Source of the DNA: Paracoccus denitrificans
Lineage (GTDB): Bacteria > Pseudomonadota > Alphaproteobacteria > Rhodobacterales > Rhodobacteraceae
Direction: 5' to 3'
Length of the DNA stretch: 64,000 nt
NCBI RefSeq assembly: GCF_900100045.1
Contig: NZ_FNEA01000003.1
Location: 1 to 64,000 of the forward strand
Below are positions 9,583-18,340 of the stretch, one piece after another (within the stretch, counting starts at the first letter, position 1; every line of letters starts with the position of its first letter). A program made the position numbers and the translations under genes. Under the pieces are notes generated by a model. The model ran no database searches, had not been told where the DNA came from, and saw only the letters and a program-made list of their open reading frames with translations.

Positions 9583-11570
9583 CGCCGCCAGAGCCAGGCA
9601 TGGCCGGTCAGCGCGCCCTGCGCCTTGGCCAGCCAGCGCAGCCCCGGGCCGCCTGCGGCGAATGCCGGATCGCGCAGCCGTTCCACGGCGATCTCGGGCG
9701 GGCAGGGCAGGCCGCTTGCCGGGTCGAAATAACGCGGATAGGCGATCAGGGCGCAATGGATCAGTCTTGCCAGATCGGCCCGGGCCTGCCGCCGTGCCGG
9801 CACCGGCCCAAGGTCGCGCGTCAGCCCCCAGCCGGCATAGAAGGGGGCGCCCAGCGTGGTCACCGGCAGGCCGCGCAAAAGGGCCTCGAAACCCAGGGTC
9901 GAGGTCATGGTCCAGACCTCGTCCACCTGACCCATCAGCGCATCGGCGGCGGTGTTGCGGGCCACGACATCCGCCAGCCGGCTCAGTTCGGCTTGGGGGA
10001 TCAGGCCGGGGCGCAGCCCGGCCTCGACATCGGGATGCGGCTTGTAGATCAGCACGGCCTGAGGATTTTCCGCGCGGGCGCGTTCCAGCAGGGCAAGGTT
10101 CGTGCGCACATCCCCGGCGCCGAGGCGGATCGAGGCATCGTCCTCGACCTGGCCCGGCACCAGGATGCGATGACCCGGAGGCAGCACGGGCGGCGGGCCG
10201 GCAAGGTTGTATTTGGTGATGCCGGATTCGACGAGATGGCGGCCAAGCCGCAGCGCGCGCGCGTGCCCGCCGGGGGGCAGCGGCTGGGTCATCAGCCGCT
10301 CGAACCGGCTTTCGCGGCCGGGGTCGTAATAGATGCCCAGATCGTCGGCGACCAGCGACAGCGGCGGCACCAGTGCGGCGCCCAGCCCGCGCGAACGCAG
10401 GAAGCCGTCCTCGATGCGCAGCGCGCCGGAGGTTTCGGCCGCGCGGTTGGCCCAGGCCATGGTCACGCCCGGCCCGGGTTTCGCAGCGAAACGCACCCCG
10501 CCGCCGCAGCCGAAGAACCGCGCCATGAAGGGGCGTTTCCACAGCCGGATGCCATAGGCCAGATGCCCGGCATGATCCTGGCACCAGGCGCGGGCCTCGG
10601 CCTCGATCTGGTCCAGCGCGCCCTCGAAATCGGTCAGCCGGTCGCGGCACGGATCATACCAGACCGGCGCGAGCAGGTGGCTGGCGGCGAAAAGCTGCTC
10701 GATGCCGGCCGGGCTGCGGCGCGGCAGGGGGTGCTGGTCGTCCGAAAGCCCCCAGCCGGCATAGAAGGGGCGGCCGAAGACACGCGGCCGGTGGCCGGCC
10801 AGCATCGCCTCGTAGCCGAGTTGCGAGGACAGCGCATAGACCCGCGCCGCCCCGCGCAGCAGCGCCCAGGGCGAGACGGCACCGTCGCAGAACGTCTCGC
10901 CCGGGCGCAGGTCCTGCTGGGTGAAATGACCGGGGCGCAGGCCGCGCGCCGTTTCTGGATGGCTGCGGAGCACCAGCGGCAGGCCGGGGTTTTCGTCGCG
11001 CGCCGCGGCCAGCATTTCCAGGAAATCAGCGCGGCCGGCCCCCAGCAGCGAGGCGTCGCCGCGGGTCTGGTCGATGACCAGAACATAGCCGGGTGCGGGC
11101 GGCGCGACCTGCGGCAGATGCGCATTGTATTTCGACAGGTCCGCGGCGATCAGCCGCGCAATCCCCTGCCGGGCCCGGTCCAGATGCGAGCGGGTTTCGG
11201 TCGCGTGGACAAGGGTTTCGATCAGCGAGGGCGCCTCGGGGTCGAAATGCAGCCCGACGGGATCGATCAGCAACCCGATGGGACCACGCCGGGCCACCGG
11301 CCCGCGCGCCCGCCCCGGCAGGATCGAGCGCAGGAAGGCATCCTCGACCCGCACCAGCCCGGCACCGCGCCGGGCGGCAAGGGCCTTGCCGCGCCAGGCG
11401 ACAGGGCTGTTGCCCCAGATGCCGACATGATCGCCGGGGCCGGGCAGGCCGATGCGCGGCGACCAACCGGCCAGTTGCAGGATGCGGCGCAAGCGCGGGC
11501 GGGTCAGGAAACCGGCGCTGCATATGAAAAGCCGCCGGGAATCCCCGGCGGCCCTGTCCTTGGGATGCAT
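9579..11570 (-). CDS. kpsC: Capsular polysaccharide biosynthesis protein KpsC (Kdo transferase, two-domain)
   Basis: Cytoplasmic glycosyltransferase that, with KpsS, builds the poly-Kdo linker on phosphatidylglycerol at the reducing end of group 2-type capsules. It has 663 residues, close to E. coli KpsC. The internal duplication is plain: VEDAFLRS and IEDGFLRSRGLG, two FYAGWGL motifs, and the paired SSQLGYEAMLAG and TSTLGFEALLRG. Its 3' end overlaps the ribD 3' end by 4 bases (convergent). The ATG lies about 4 bases after the stop of the export lipoprotein gene. A terminator-like hairpin covers its codons 7 to 15. Confidence 0.9.
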   Translation of the reverse strand: MHPKDRAAGDSRRLFICSAGFLTRPRLRRILQLAGWSPRIGLPGPGDHVGIWGNSPVAWRGKALAARRGAGLVRVEDAFLRSILPGRARGPVARRGPIGLLIDPVGLHFDPEAPSLIETLVHATETRSHLDRARQGIARLIAADLSKYNAHLPQVAPPAPGYVLVIDQTRGDASLLGAGRADFLEMLAAARDENPGLPLVLRSHPETARGLRPGHFTQQDLRPGETFCDGAVSPWALLRGAARVYALSSQLGYEAMLAGHRPRVFGRPFYAGWGLSDDQHPLPRRSPAGIEQLFAASHLLAPVWYDPCRDRLTDFEGALDQIEAEARAWCQDHAGHLAYGIRLWKRPFMARFFGCGGGVRFAAKPGPGVTMAWANRAAETSGALRIEDGFLRSRGLGAALVPPLSLVADDLGIYYDPGRESRFERLMTQPLPPGGHARALRLGRHLVESGITKYNLAGPPPVLPPGHRILVPGQVEDDASIRLGAGDVRTNLALLERARAENPQAVLIYKPHPDVEAGLRPGLIPQAELSRLADVVARNTAADALMGQVDEVWTMTSTLGFEALLRGLPVTTLGAPFYAGWGLTRDLGPVPARRQARADLARLIHCALIAYPRYFDPASGLPCPPEIAVERLRDPAFAAGGPGLRWLAKAQGALTGHAWLWRR
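11527..11552 (-). terminator. Terminator-like hairpin inside the first codons of kpsC
   Basis: Read on the minus strand, a perfect 9-base stem (GCCGCCGGG / CCCGGCGGC, 4-base loop) is followed by TTTTC. It lies 20 to 45 bases downstream of the export lipoprotein stop and within the kpsC reading frame. It could attenuate transcription between the two genes. Confidence 0.6.
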
Positions 11571-11574
11571 GCCT

Positions 11575-12753
11575 TTACTCGAAGGCGCTGTTGGCCGAGC
11601 CGACTTCGGCGGCGGTGCCCAGGATCGACTGCAAGGTCTTGCGCCATTGCACGAAGGGTGCCTCGGTCACATAGACCGTGTCGCCGTCGCGGATGATGAA
11701 ATCGCGCGCCAGGAACATGCCGTCGGGCTTGGTCAGGTCCAGAACATAGGCGACGCGCTGGTTGCCATGGATGTCGCCGCGGCCCAGCACGGCGCGGGCC
11801 ACGGTCTGCGGCTCTTCGCGCAGAACGAAGACGCCCTTGGGATCGGCCAGCGAGGTGCTGAGGCCGCCGACCATGGCCACGGCTTCGATGGCGTTGATCT
11901 GTTCGTTGCCCAGCGGCACCTTGGTCTGGCCGCCAAGCGCGCCGAGCGCGGTAAAGCTGCGCTCGTCCTCTTCGACCAGGATCACGTCGCCGGGGCGCAG
12001 CGCGATGTCGTTGCGCGCGCTGGAATACAGGTCGCGCAGCCAGACCTTGCCGCTGGAATTGCCGCGCTTGACGGTGATCACGGCGATCTCGGGCTCGATG
12101 GTGACGCCGCCCGAACGCGACAGCATCGCCGAAAGGGTGCGGGTCGGACGCTCGATCGGATAGACGCCTTGCGAGTTCACCTTGCCCATGACCGAGACGG
12201 TGGCGCCGTCGCCGGCGACGCGGGTCACCATGACCTGCGGGTCGGGGGTCTGGGTTTCCAGCTTCTGGGTGATGATGCGGCGCAGTTCCTCGGGGCTGTT
12301 GCCCGCCGCCAGCACCCGGCCGGCATAGGGCACGAAGATGTAGCCCTGGCTGTCGACCTGCAATTCGGTCAGCTGGGTCGAGCTCGACCCCATCGAGGCC
12401 AGCAGCCCGTCATCGACGTTTTCCCAGATCGACAGCCCCAGCACGTCGCCGGGGCGGATATCGTCGGCGGCCACCGTGCTGGCTGCGCGGAAATCGGCCG
12501 AGAAGCCGTAGGCGGGGGTATAGCTGGCGGCCCGGTTCACCCGGTCGTCGACATTGACGATATGGGTGGTGCCGCCCTTGGTCACCGAACTGGAAAGGAT
12601 CTGGCCCTTGGTGGGACCAGAGCGCGGCAGCCCGCAGGCCGAAACCAGAAGCATCCCCCCCAGAATCATCGCCCGCGTCAGACGAGCGGCAAGGCTGCGC
12701 GTACGAATGGGTGTCGCGCCGGATCGAAGGGGCGAAAAAAGTGCTTGCGTCAA
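11575..12753 (-). CDS. Polysaccharide export outer-membrane lipoprotein (Wza/KpsD-like, OPX family)
   Basis: Outer-membrane polysaccharide export protein of 392 residues, thought to form the exit channel for the capsule. I place the start at the TTG at 12753 because AGGAG lies 6 bases upstream and it gives a signal peptide with arginines (RTRSLAARLTRA). The lipobox LVSAC places the lipid-modified cysteine at residue 40. The Poly_export domain is recognisable at IRPGDVLGLSIWE, and repeated SLBB-like units follow (VSVMGKVNSQGVYPI, the LRPGDVILVEEDERSF region). It lies between kpsS and kpsC on one strand. An inner-membrane ABC exporter is not in the window. Confidence 0.87.
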   Translation of the reverse strand: MTQALFSPLRSGATPIRTRSLAARLTRAMILGGMLLVSACGLPRSGPTKGQILSSSVTKGGTTHIVNVDDRVNRAASYTPAYGFSADFRAASTVAADDIRPGDVLGLSIWENVDDGLLASMGSSSTQLTELQVDSQGYIFVPYAGRVLAAGNSPEELRRIITQKLETQTPDPQVMVTRVAGDGATVSVMGKVNSQGVYPIERPTRTLSAMLSRSGGVTIEPEIAVITVKRGNSSGKVWLRDLYSSARNDIALRPGDVILVEEDERSFTALGALGGQTKVPLGNEQINAIEAVAMVGGLSTSLADPKGVFVLREEPQTVARAVLGRGDIHGNQRVAYVLDLTKPDGMFLARDFIIRDGDTVYVTEAPFVQWRKTLQSILGTAAEVGSANSAFE

Positions 12754-12851
12754 ATTGTACTCCTGTCCTCTCGCGCGATTCCCCGATCGCAGGCCTTGTT
12801 TTGCGGGCACGTTACTCCAACGTCCGGTTGTTTTCCATATTTTTGCCCGGT

Positions 12852-14267
12852 TCAATCGTCATTGCCGCCCATCTGTTGCCGATATTTGCCACGTCCGGCG
12901 AAAAGCGCCTGATAGGGGTCCTCGGGCGCCAGGATCATGTCCACCACGATGCGCAGCGCATGGGCCCGCGAACGCGTGGCATAAAAGCCGCCGGGCACCT
13001 GGCTGCTTTCCAGCAGGAAGTCGCGATAGCGGCGATAGGCCAGCGCATGCGGCGGGCGCGGATCGCGCAGGAATTCGCAAAGGCTCTGGTCCGAGACGAG
13101 GCCGGGCTTGTCGAAGACGGCGCGGCCCATGGCCTTGACCGGCAGCCCGCGCCACAGCGCCTGCTGGGCGGCGGTGGAATTCACCGTCACGGCCGCATGG
13201 GCCTGGTTCAGCAACCGCGCCAGCTTGCCGCCGCGCACGAAATACACCCGGTGCTCGATCCCCAGTTCGCGGGCCTTTTCAAGGATGGCCTGGCGGATGC
13301 CGCCGCGCCCGTCCTCGAGAGGATGGGCCTTGAACACGATGCGGTGGTGGCAGGGCGCCGAAGCGGCAAAGGCCGCCAGCACCTCGTCGGTGAATTCCGA
13401 CATGCGGCGATACGGCGAATGGGCGAGGAAGTTGGAATCGTGCTCCAGCTGCATCAGCACCAGCACATAGGGAAAGCCGCCGCGCCGCACCGCGCCCGCC
13501 TCGCGCATCCGCGCCAGCGCGTTGAGGGGCGTCAGCAGGAAGCGGCGCAGGTTCAGGCGGAACTCCTCGAACACGCCGATCTGGCGATGGGTGCGATAGC
13601 CGGGATAGCCGCCATTCGCCACCAGCACCAGGAAATGATAGAGCGCGCCGTAGAACTTGTGCTGGCGCATGTCGCCCCAGCGCGCCGGCGGGCGGTGCAT
13701 CTCGGCGATGCGGTTGCGCAGCGCGTTGCGCATCTCGCCCACGGGGATGCGCATCAGCGCCGAATGGCCGTTCGAGCCGCCGCGCTCATAGGTGATCCAG
13801 AACGGGCGCAGATAGCCTTCCTCGAAGACATGCAGCACCAGGTCGTGGCGCTGCGCGGCCCGGCGCGCTGCGGCATGGATGGGGCGCACGTCGCCGTAAA
13901 GCATGATGTCGGTCACGCCCTTTTCGGCGATGATGCGGTCGAGATGTTCGGGCCAGTCCTCGGGGCCGCTGCCATGGCGGATGAACCGGGCCTTGTCGGA
14001 CCAGAAGAATTCGTCGCCCGCGTTGAAGCCGACGCGCCAGACCTGCGCCCCGGTATCGCGCAAGAGCTGTCCGATCCGGTCGAAGAACGGGCCATGCGGA
14101 CCTTGCAGCAACAGGAACACCCGTTTTGCGGCGGGCAGGGCGGTCGTGGCGGCCACCGGCGCAAGCGGGCGCATGGTGGCGCCCGGCACTGGTGCGGCCG
14201 CCGCCGGCGACGGCAGCATGGCGCCAGAATCACGAAGATGGCGGGTTCCGGTCAGGGAATGGTGCAT
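12852..14267 (-). CDS. kpsS: Capsular polysaccharide biosynthesis/export protein KpsS
   Basis: Glycosyltransferase that adds the first Kdo to phosphatidylglycerol in capsule linker synthesis, the partner of KpsC. It has 471 residues. Signatures are FLLLQGPHGPFFDR, the FEEGYLRPFWITYERGG segment, LEHDSNF and VNSTAAQQALWRGLPV. About 48 N-terminal residues rich in Ala and Pro precede the recognised domain, so a downstream start (for instance the Met at residue 32) is possible. It is the first gene of the minus-strand capsule cassette and divergent from ribE across 216 bases. Confidence 0.9.
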   Translation of the reverse strand: MHHSLTGTRHLRDSGAMLPSPAAAAPVPGATMRPLAPVAATTALPAAKRVFLLLQGPHGPFFDRIGQLLRDTGAQVWRVGFNAGDEFFWSDKARFIRHGSGPEDWPEHLDRIIAEKGVTDIMLYGDVRPIHAAARRAAQRHDLVLHVFEEGYLRPFWITYERGGSNGHSALMRIPVGEMRNALRNRIAEMHRPPARWGDMRQHKFYGALYHFLVLVANGGYPGYRTHRQIGVFEEFRLNLRRFLLTPLNALARMREAGAVRRGGFPYVLVLMQLEHDSNFLAHSPYRRMSEFTDEVLAAFAASAPCHHRIVFKAHPLEDGRGGIRQAILEKARELGIEHRVYFVRGGKLARLLNQAHAAVTVNSTAAQQALWRGLPVKAMGRAVFDKPGLVSDQSLCEFLRDPRPPHALAYRRYRDFLLESSQVPGGFYATRSRAHALRIVVDMILAPEDPYQALFAGRGKYRQQMGGNDD

Positions 14268-14483
14268 CGGGACCTTGGTGTCGGATTCCTGTAGGATTTG
14301 GGCTTTTCGCTACAGGCGGGCCCTGCCACCGAGGTCTGGTTGCTCTAATTGCACAAAAGATCTGCCGCTGTCACGGGCTTTCCGGCATTCTTGTCCCAAA
14401 GGACGTTCGCGACTGTTGCGGCTTTGCTTGAAGATCGGTTGCCGAGGCTCTAGTTCTCGGGCAGCCAAGGAAAGGGAAGGTCC

Positions 14484-15077
14484 ATGTTTACCGGCATCAT
14501 CACCGATATCGGCGAGGTCTCCCGCGTCGAGATGCGCGGCGACATGCGGGCGCGGATCTCGTGCCATTACGAGATGGCGGGGGTCGACCTGGGCGCCTCG
14601 ATCGCCTGCGACGGCATCTGCCTGACCGTGGTCGAGAAAGGGTCGGACTGGTTCGACGTCGACATCTCGGCCGAGACCATCTCCAAGACCAATATCGGCG
14701 CAAACGGCTGGGCGCCGGGCAGGCGGCTGAACCTGGAGCGCGCGCTGCGCGTCGGCGACGAGCTGGGCGGGCATATCGTCTCGGGCCATGTCGATGGCGT
14801 CGCGGTGATCGAGGAGATGCGCGACGAAGGCGACAGCACCCGCATCACCCTGCGCGCGCCCGAGGCGCTGGCGCGCTTCATCGCGCCCAAGGGCTCGGTG
14901 GCGCTGAACGGCACCTCGCTGACCGTGAACGAGGTCGAGGGCGACCGCTTCGGCGTGAACGTCATCCCGCATACCCAGGCGGCGACCACCTGGGGCGAGG
15001 TGCAGGCCGGCGACGAGGTGAACCTGGAAATCGACACGCTGGCGCGCTATGTCGCGCGGCTGGCCGAAGCGGGCTGA
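14484..15077 (+). CDS. ribE: Riboflavin synthase, alpha subunit
   Basis: Dismutates two molecules of 6,7-dimethyl-8-ribityllumazine into riboflavin and the pyrimidinedione. It has 197 residues in two similar beta-barrel halves. It begins with MFTGIITDIGEV, which is diagnostic. SIACDGICLTVVE and its counterpart SVALNGTSLTVNEVE mark the two repeats, and GGHIVSGHVDG is present. AAAGGGAAGG lies upstream. The stop overlaps the next ATG. I looked for an FMN riboswitch in the 216-base leader and did not recognise one. Confidence 0.96.
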   Translation: MFTGIITDIGEVSRVEMRGDMRARISCHYEMAGVDLGASIACDGICLTVVEKGSDWFDVDISAETISKTNIGANGWAPGRRLNLERALRVGDELGGHIVSGHVDGVAVIEEMRDEGDSTRITLRAPEALARFIAPKGSVALNGTSLTVNEVEGDRFGVNVIPHTQAATTWGEVQAGDEVNLEIDTLARYVARLAEAG

Positions 15078-15655
15078 TGGCCGGGATCGGCCATAACCGC
15101 GGCCCTGCGCTGGTCCCCGAGGCGGGTCGCGACTTTCGCGCCCATGCCTGGAGCGTCGCGCGGCGCGAGTTGCTGGGCGCGCGGCTGCCGGTCGAGGTGG
15201 TGCGCATGCAGGTCCGCCGGGCCAGGCAGCTGGGGCTGGACTACAAGACCTATGCCGGGGTGCGGGCGACGACGGGGCGCGACCTGGTGGCCTTTCTCTA
15301 TTCGACGAACGCGCTGGGGGTGTTTCGCGACGGCCAGCCGGTCGGCGCGACCGAACGCCGGCGCATCGCGGAAAGTGCCGCCGCGCCGCATCTGGGCTGT
15401 GCGCCGGGGCTTGCGCCCGAGGCGATCGCGGTGCAGATCGGGGCTGTCTCGGCCGGACGCCTGCCGCCCTTTGGCGACAGCTGGTCGGCGATGCGGGACA
15501 GGATGAAGGGCTGGCTGCGGGCACAGGGCCTGCCCGGCGATGCGGTGCTGATGATCGGCGAGACCGAGCATGAGCGGGAAATGATGACGGCGGGCGGTCT
15601 GGCGGGTTTCGTCACCGGCCAGAGGTTCTTTGCAGGAGCGGCGGATGCAGTATGA
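15077..15655 (+). CDS. Conserved hypothetical protein between ribE and ribB
   Basis: A 192-residue protein of unknown function. It starts with MAGIGHNRGP, a short motif seen in several alphaproteobacterial and phage-related proteins. The rest is basic and soluble, with HAWSVARRELLGARLPVEVVRMQVRRAR as the most charged part and no membrane segment. The ATG overlaps the ribE stop, and its 3' end overlaps the start of ribB, so it is translationally coupled within the riboflavin operon. Position alone suggests co-regulation. It gives no direct clue to function. Confidence 0.75.
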   Translation: MAGIGHNRGPALVPEAGRDFRAHAWSVARRELLGARLPVEVVRMQVRRARQLGLDYKTYAGVRATTGRDLVAFLYSTNALGVFRDGQPVGATERRRIAESAAAPHLGCAPGLAPEAIAVQIGAVSAGRLPPFGDSWSAMRDRMKGWLRAQGLPGDAVLMIGETEHEREMMTAGGLAGFVTGQRFFAGAADAV

Positions 15656-16763
15656 AAAGCCGGGGCCGGTCGAGCGCGACTGGTCCGACGCGATCTCTCC
15701 CATCGAGGAGATCATCAACGAGGCCCGCAACGGCCGCATGTTCATCCTGGTCGATCACGAGGACCGCGAGAACGAGGGCGACCTGGTCATCCCGGCGCAG
15801 ATGGCCACGCCCGAGGCGATCAACTTCATGGCCACCCACGGCCGCGGGCTGATCTGCCTGTCGCTGCCGGGCGCGCGCATCGACGCGCTTGGCCTGCAAC
15901 TGATGAGCCCCAAGAACTCCAGCCGGCACGAAACCGCCTTCACCATGTCGATCGAGGCGCGCGAGGGCGTGACCACCGGCATCTCGGCCCATGACCGCGC
16001 CCATACGGTCGCGGTGGCCATCGACCCCAGCAAGGGCGCGGCCGACATCGCCACGCCCGGTCACGTGTTTCCGCTGCGCGCCCGCGACGGCGGCGTGCTG
16101 GTGCGCGCCGGCCATACCGAGGCGGCGGTCGACGTGGCGCGGCTGGCGGGGCTGAACCCCTCGGGCGTGATCTGCGAGATCATGAACGAGGACGGCTCGA
16201 TGGCGCGCCTGCCGGATCTGATCGCCTTTGCCCAGAGGCACGGGCTGAAGATCGGCACCATCAGCGACCTGATCGCCTATCGCCGCCGCCACGACAACCT
16301 GATCGCCGAGCGCGGCCAGCGCGCCGTGCATTCGATCTTTGGCGGCGACTGGATGATGCGCATCTTTGCCGACGAGACTACGGGCGCCGAGCATATCGTG
16401 CTGACCAGGGGCGACCTGACCGAGCCCGGCCCGGTGGCGGTGCGCATGCATGTGCTGGACCCGCTGCACGACGTGCTGGGCATCGGCCGCGAGAACGCCG
16501 GCACGCTGGGTGCCGCCATGCGCGTCATCGCCGAGGAGGGCAGGGGCGTCGTGGTGCTGTTTCGCGACCTGGAACCGCGCCTGCCGCGCCAGGACGAAGT
16601 GTCCTCGCATGTGCTGCGCCAATACGGGCTTGGCGCGCAGATCCTCTCGGCGCTCGGCCTGTCGGAACTGGTGGTGCTGACCAATTCGGCGCCGGTCAAG
16701 GCGGTCGGGCTTGACGCCTACGGTCTTTCGATCCATTCCACCCGTCCGATTCCCAAAGAGTGA
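15645..16763 (+). CDS. ribB: 3,4-dihydroxy-2-butanone-4-phosphate synthase with degenerate GTP cyclohydrolase II domain (RibBX type)
   Basis: The N-terminal half (about residues 15-215) is a complete RibB, which makes the four-carbon precursor from ribulose 5-phosphate. EDRENEGDLVIPA, HGRGLICLSL, TGISAHDRA and GHTEAAVDLA-like HTEAAVDVA are present. The C-terminal half has the RibA fold, but the zinc-binding cysteines (normally a CLTGD...RCDC pattern) are missing, so GTP cyclohydrolase II activity is unlikely and ribA should be elsewhere. I chose the ATG at 15645 because AGGAG precedes it by 7 bases. The total is 372 residues. Confidence 0.9.
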   Translation: MQYEKPGPVERDWSDAISPIEEIINEARNGRMFILVDHEDRENEGDLVIPAQMATPEAINFMATHGRGLICLSLPGARIDALGLQLMSPKNSSRHETAFTMSIEAREGVTTGISAHDRAHTVAVAIDPSKGAADIATPGHVFPLRARDGGVLVRAGHTEAAVDVARLAGLNPSGVICEIMNEDGSMARLPDLIAFAQRHGLKIGTISDLIAYRRRHDNLIAERGQRAVHSIFGGDWMMRIFADETTGAEHIVLTRGDLTEPGPVAVRMHVLDPLHDVLGIGRENAGTLGAAMRVIAEEGRGVVVLFRDLEPRLPRQDEVSSHVLRQYGLGAQILSALGLSELVVLTNSAPVKAVGLDAYGLSIHSTRPIPKE

Positions 16764-16767
16764 CGAC

Positions 16768-17319
16768 ATGGCCGCCAGCATCGAACATGACCAATTGCCG
16801 CTGCCCAGGATCGAGGGCGGTGCGCGCCTGCTGATCGTGGTCGCGCCCTATTACCGGCAGATCGCCGACGGGCTGATCGCCGGCGCGCGCGGCGTGGCCG
16901 AAGCCGCAGGCGTCGCGGTCGATCTGGTCGAGGTTCCCGGCGCGCTGGAGATCCCCAGCGCCATCGCGCTGGCCGCCGGCCGCGACCTTTACGACGGCTA
17001 TGTCGCGCTTGGCTGCGTGATCCGCGGCGAGACGACGCATTACGACACCGTCTGCAACGACAGCTCTCGCGGGCTGACGCTGCTGGGCCTGCAAGGGCAT
17101 TGCATCGGCAACGGCATCCTGACGGTCGAGAATTACCAGCAGGCCGAGGTTCGCGCCGATCCGCAGGGCCAGAACAAGGGCGGCGGCGCCGCGGCGGCGG
17201 CGGTGCACCTGATCGCGCTCAAGCGCGGCTGGGAGACGCGGGCGCCGCGCGACAAGGCGACACCGCCCCGGGACGTGATCCGGCTGGCGGGCGAGATCGA
17301 CGGGCCGGGCAGCGCATGA
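16768..17319 (+). CDS. ribH: 6,7-dimethyl-8-ribityllumazine synthase
   Basis: Condenses the four-carbon phosphate made by RibB with the pyrimidinedione to give lumazine, the riboflavin synthase substrate. It has 183 residues. Family blocks are VPGALEIPSAIALA, ALGCVIRGETTHYD and GNGILTVENYQQA. The ATG at 16768 lies 4 bases after the ribB stop, and its stop overlaps the nusB ATG. It normally forms icosahedral or pentameric assemblies. Confidence 0.95.
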   Translation: MAASIEHDQLPLPRIEGGARLLIVVAPYYRQIADGLIAGARGVAEAAGVAVDLVEVPGALEIPSAIALAAGRDLYDGYVALGCVIRGETTHYDTVCNDSSRGLTLLGLQGHCIGNGILTVENYQQAEVRADPQGQNKGGGAAAAAVHLIALKRGWETRAPRDKATPPRDVIRLAGEIDGPGSA

Positions 17320-17816
17320 GCGGGGCGGGCGACAAGCAGGGCCGTTCCGGCGACCGGCAGGCGCGGCAGGCCCGGGCAGCGGCCGCGCGGCTTTATGCCG
17401 TGCAGGCGCTGTTCCAGATGGAGGCGGCGGGCCAGTCGGCCGACCGCGTGCAGCGTGAATTCCTGAACTGGCGCATCGGCCGCGAGGACGAGGACGATGA
17501 CATCGTCTCGGCCGAGGCGGACCAGGCACTGTTCACCCGCATCGTGGACGATGCCGTCACCTGGCAGTCGAAAATCGACCAGATGACCGACCGCGCGCTG
17601 GTGGCGAAATGGCCCATCGACCGCATCGACCCGGTGCTGCGCTCGGTCTTTCGCGCGGCGGGCGCCGAACTGGTGACGCCCAAGACCCCGCCCAAGGTGG
17701 TCATCACCGAATATGTCCGCCTGGCGCAGACCTTCTTCGCCGAGGGGCGCGAGTCGAAATTCGTCAATGCCGTGCTGGACCATATGGCGCGCGAGGCCCG
17801 ACCCGAGGCGTTCTGA
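17316..17816 (+). CDS. nusB: Transcription antitermination factor NusB
   Basis: RNA-binding protein that works with NusE in rRNA antitermination. It has 166 residues. It shows a basic N-terminus, the ARLYAVQALFQMEAAG helix and the C-terminal blocks PIDRIDPVLRSVFRAAGAEL and ITEYVRLAQTFF. The ATG overlaps the ribH stop (ATGA). The ribH-nusB pair is common across bacteria and ends this operon. Confidence 0.94.
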   Translation: MSGAGDKQGRSGDRQARQARAAAARLYAVQALFQMEAAGQSADRVQREFLNWRIGREDEDDDIVSAEADQALFTRIVDDAVTWQSKIDQMTDRALVAKWPIDRIDPVLRSVFRAAGAELVTPKTPPKVVITEYVRLAQTFFAEGRESKFVNAVLDHMAREARPEAF

Positions 17817-17930
17817 ACCCGAGCTTCCTGGGCCGAGGCATCCTGACGCGGGGCGCGGGGCGGCATTTTCCTTTGGGGTTGCCATCGACCGCGCTAGGAT
17901 GGGCTGGTTCATCTGTTTTCGGGGACGCTC

Positions 17931-18236
17931 ATGCCGCAACTCGTCCGGCTGTATATCGTCAGCATCGCCATCGGCTTTGCGCTGGCGCTGCTGTTCACCG
18001 CGCTGCTGCTGGCGCTGGACGTGGCGACGCTGCGGCATCTGGTGACCGCCACGCGCGGCGGCTGGATCGCAGTGCTGATGCTGGTCGTCTTTCACACCAT
18101 CCTCTTTTCAGGGGTGCAGTTCGGCATCCGCGTCATGCTGATGGCCCGCAGGGACGGCCCGAGTGGCGGGTTGCGGCAGCGGATTCGCCGCCGCCCCGCG
18201 CCCGCCCTGGCCTCCGCCGCCACGCGCCGGCGCTGA
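17931..18236 (+). CDS. Small membrane protein, unknown function
   Basis: A protein of 101 residues with two hydrophobic helices (LYIVSIAIGFALALLFTALL and WIAVLMLVVFHTILFSGVQF) and a strongly basic C-terminus. The start ATG follows GGGGACGCTC, a weak ribosome site. It is 114 bases downstream of nusB and followed by a terminator. I do not recognise a named family. Confidence 0.7.
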   Translation: MPQLVRLYIVSIAIGFALALLFTALLLALDVATLRHLVTATRGGWIAVLMLVVFHTILFSGVQFGIRVMLMARRDGPSGGLRQRIRRRPAPALASAATRRR

Positions 18237-18241
18237 TCGCC

Positions 18242-18271
18242 GCGCCGGTTCGTGACCGGCGCTGCATTTTT
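18242..18271 (+). terminator. Intrinsic terminator after the small membrane protein gene
   Basis: The stem GCGCCGGT / ACCGGCGC (5-base loop) is followed after four bases by TTTTT. It lies just past the stop at 18236. Confidence 0.7.
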
Positions 18272-18311
18272 GCGTCGCCACTGTGGACCTTTCGCAACAA
18301 TTTTATCCTGC

Positions 18312-18340
18312 AAAAGGCAGTGATCGGCTGCCTTTTTTTT
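18312..18340 (+). terminator. Second strong intrinsic terminator
   Basis: The perfect stem AAAAGGCAG / CTGCCTTTT with a 7-base loop is followed by an unbroken T-run. It lies only 40 bases after the previous terminator with no gene between, so it may end a small RNA or act as a backup. Confidence 0.8.

Noticed and set aside
8496..11696. Plus-strand open frame of more than 1000 codons across nrdR, ribD and kpsC
   Set aside because: It is a shadow of three confident genes, with arginine- and glycine-rich nonsense composition and no recognisable domain.
14268..14483. FMN riboswitch upstream of ribE
   Set aside because: The expected conserved FMN-aptamer blocks could not be recognised in either direction.
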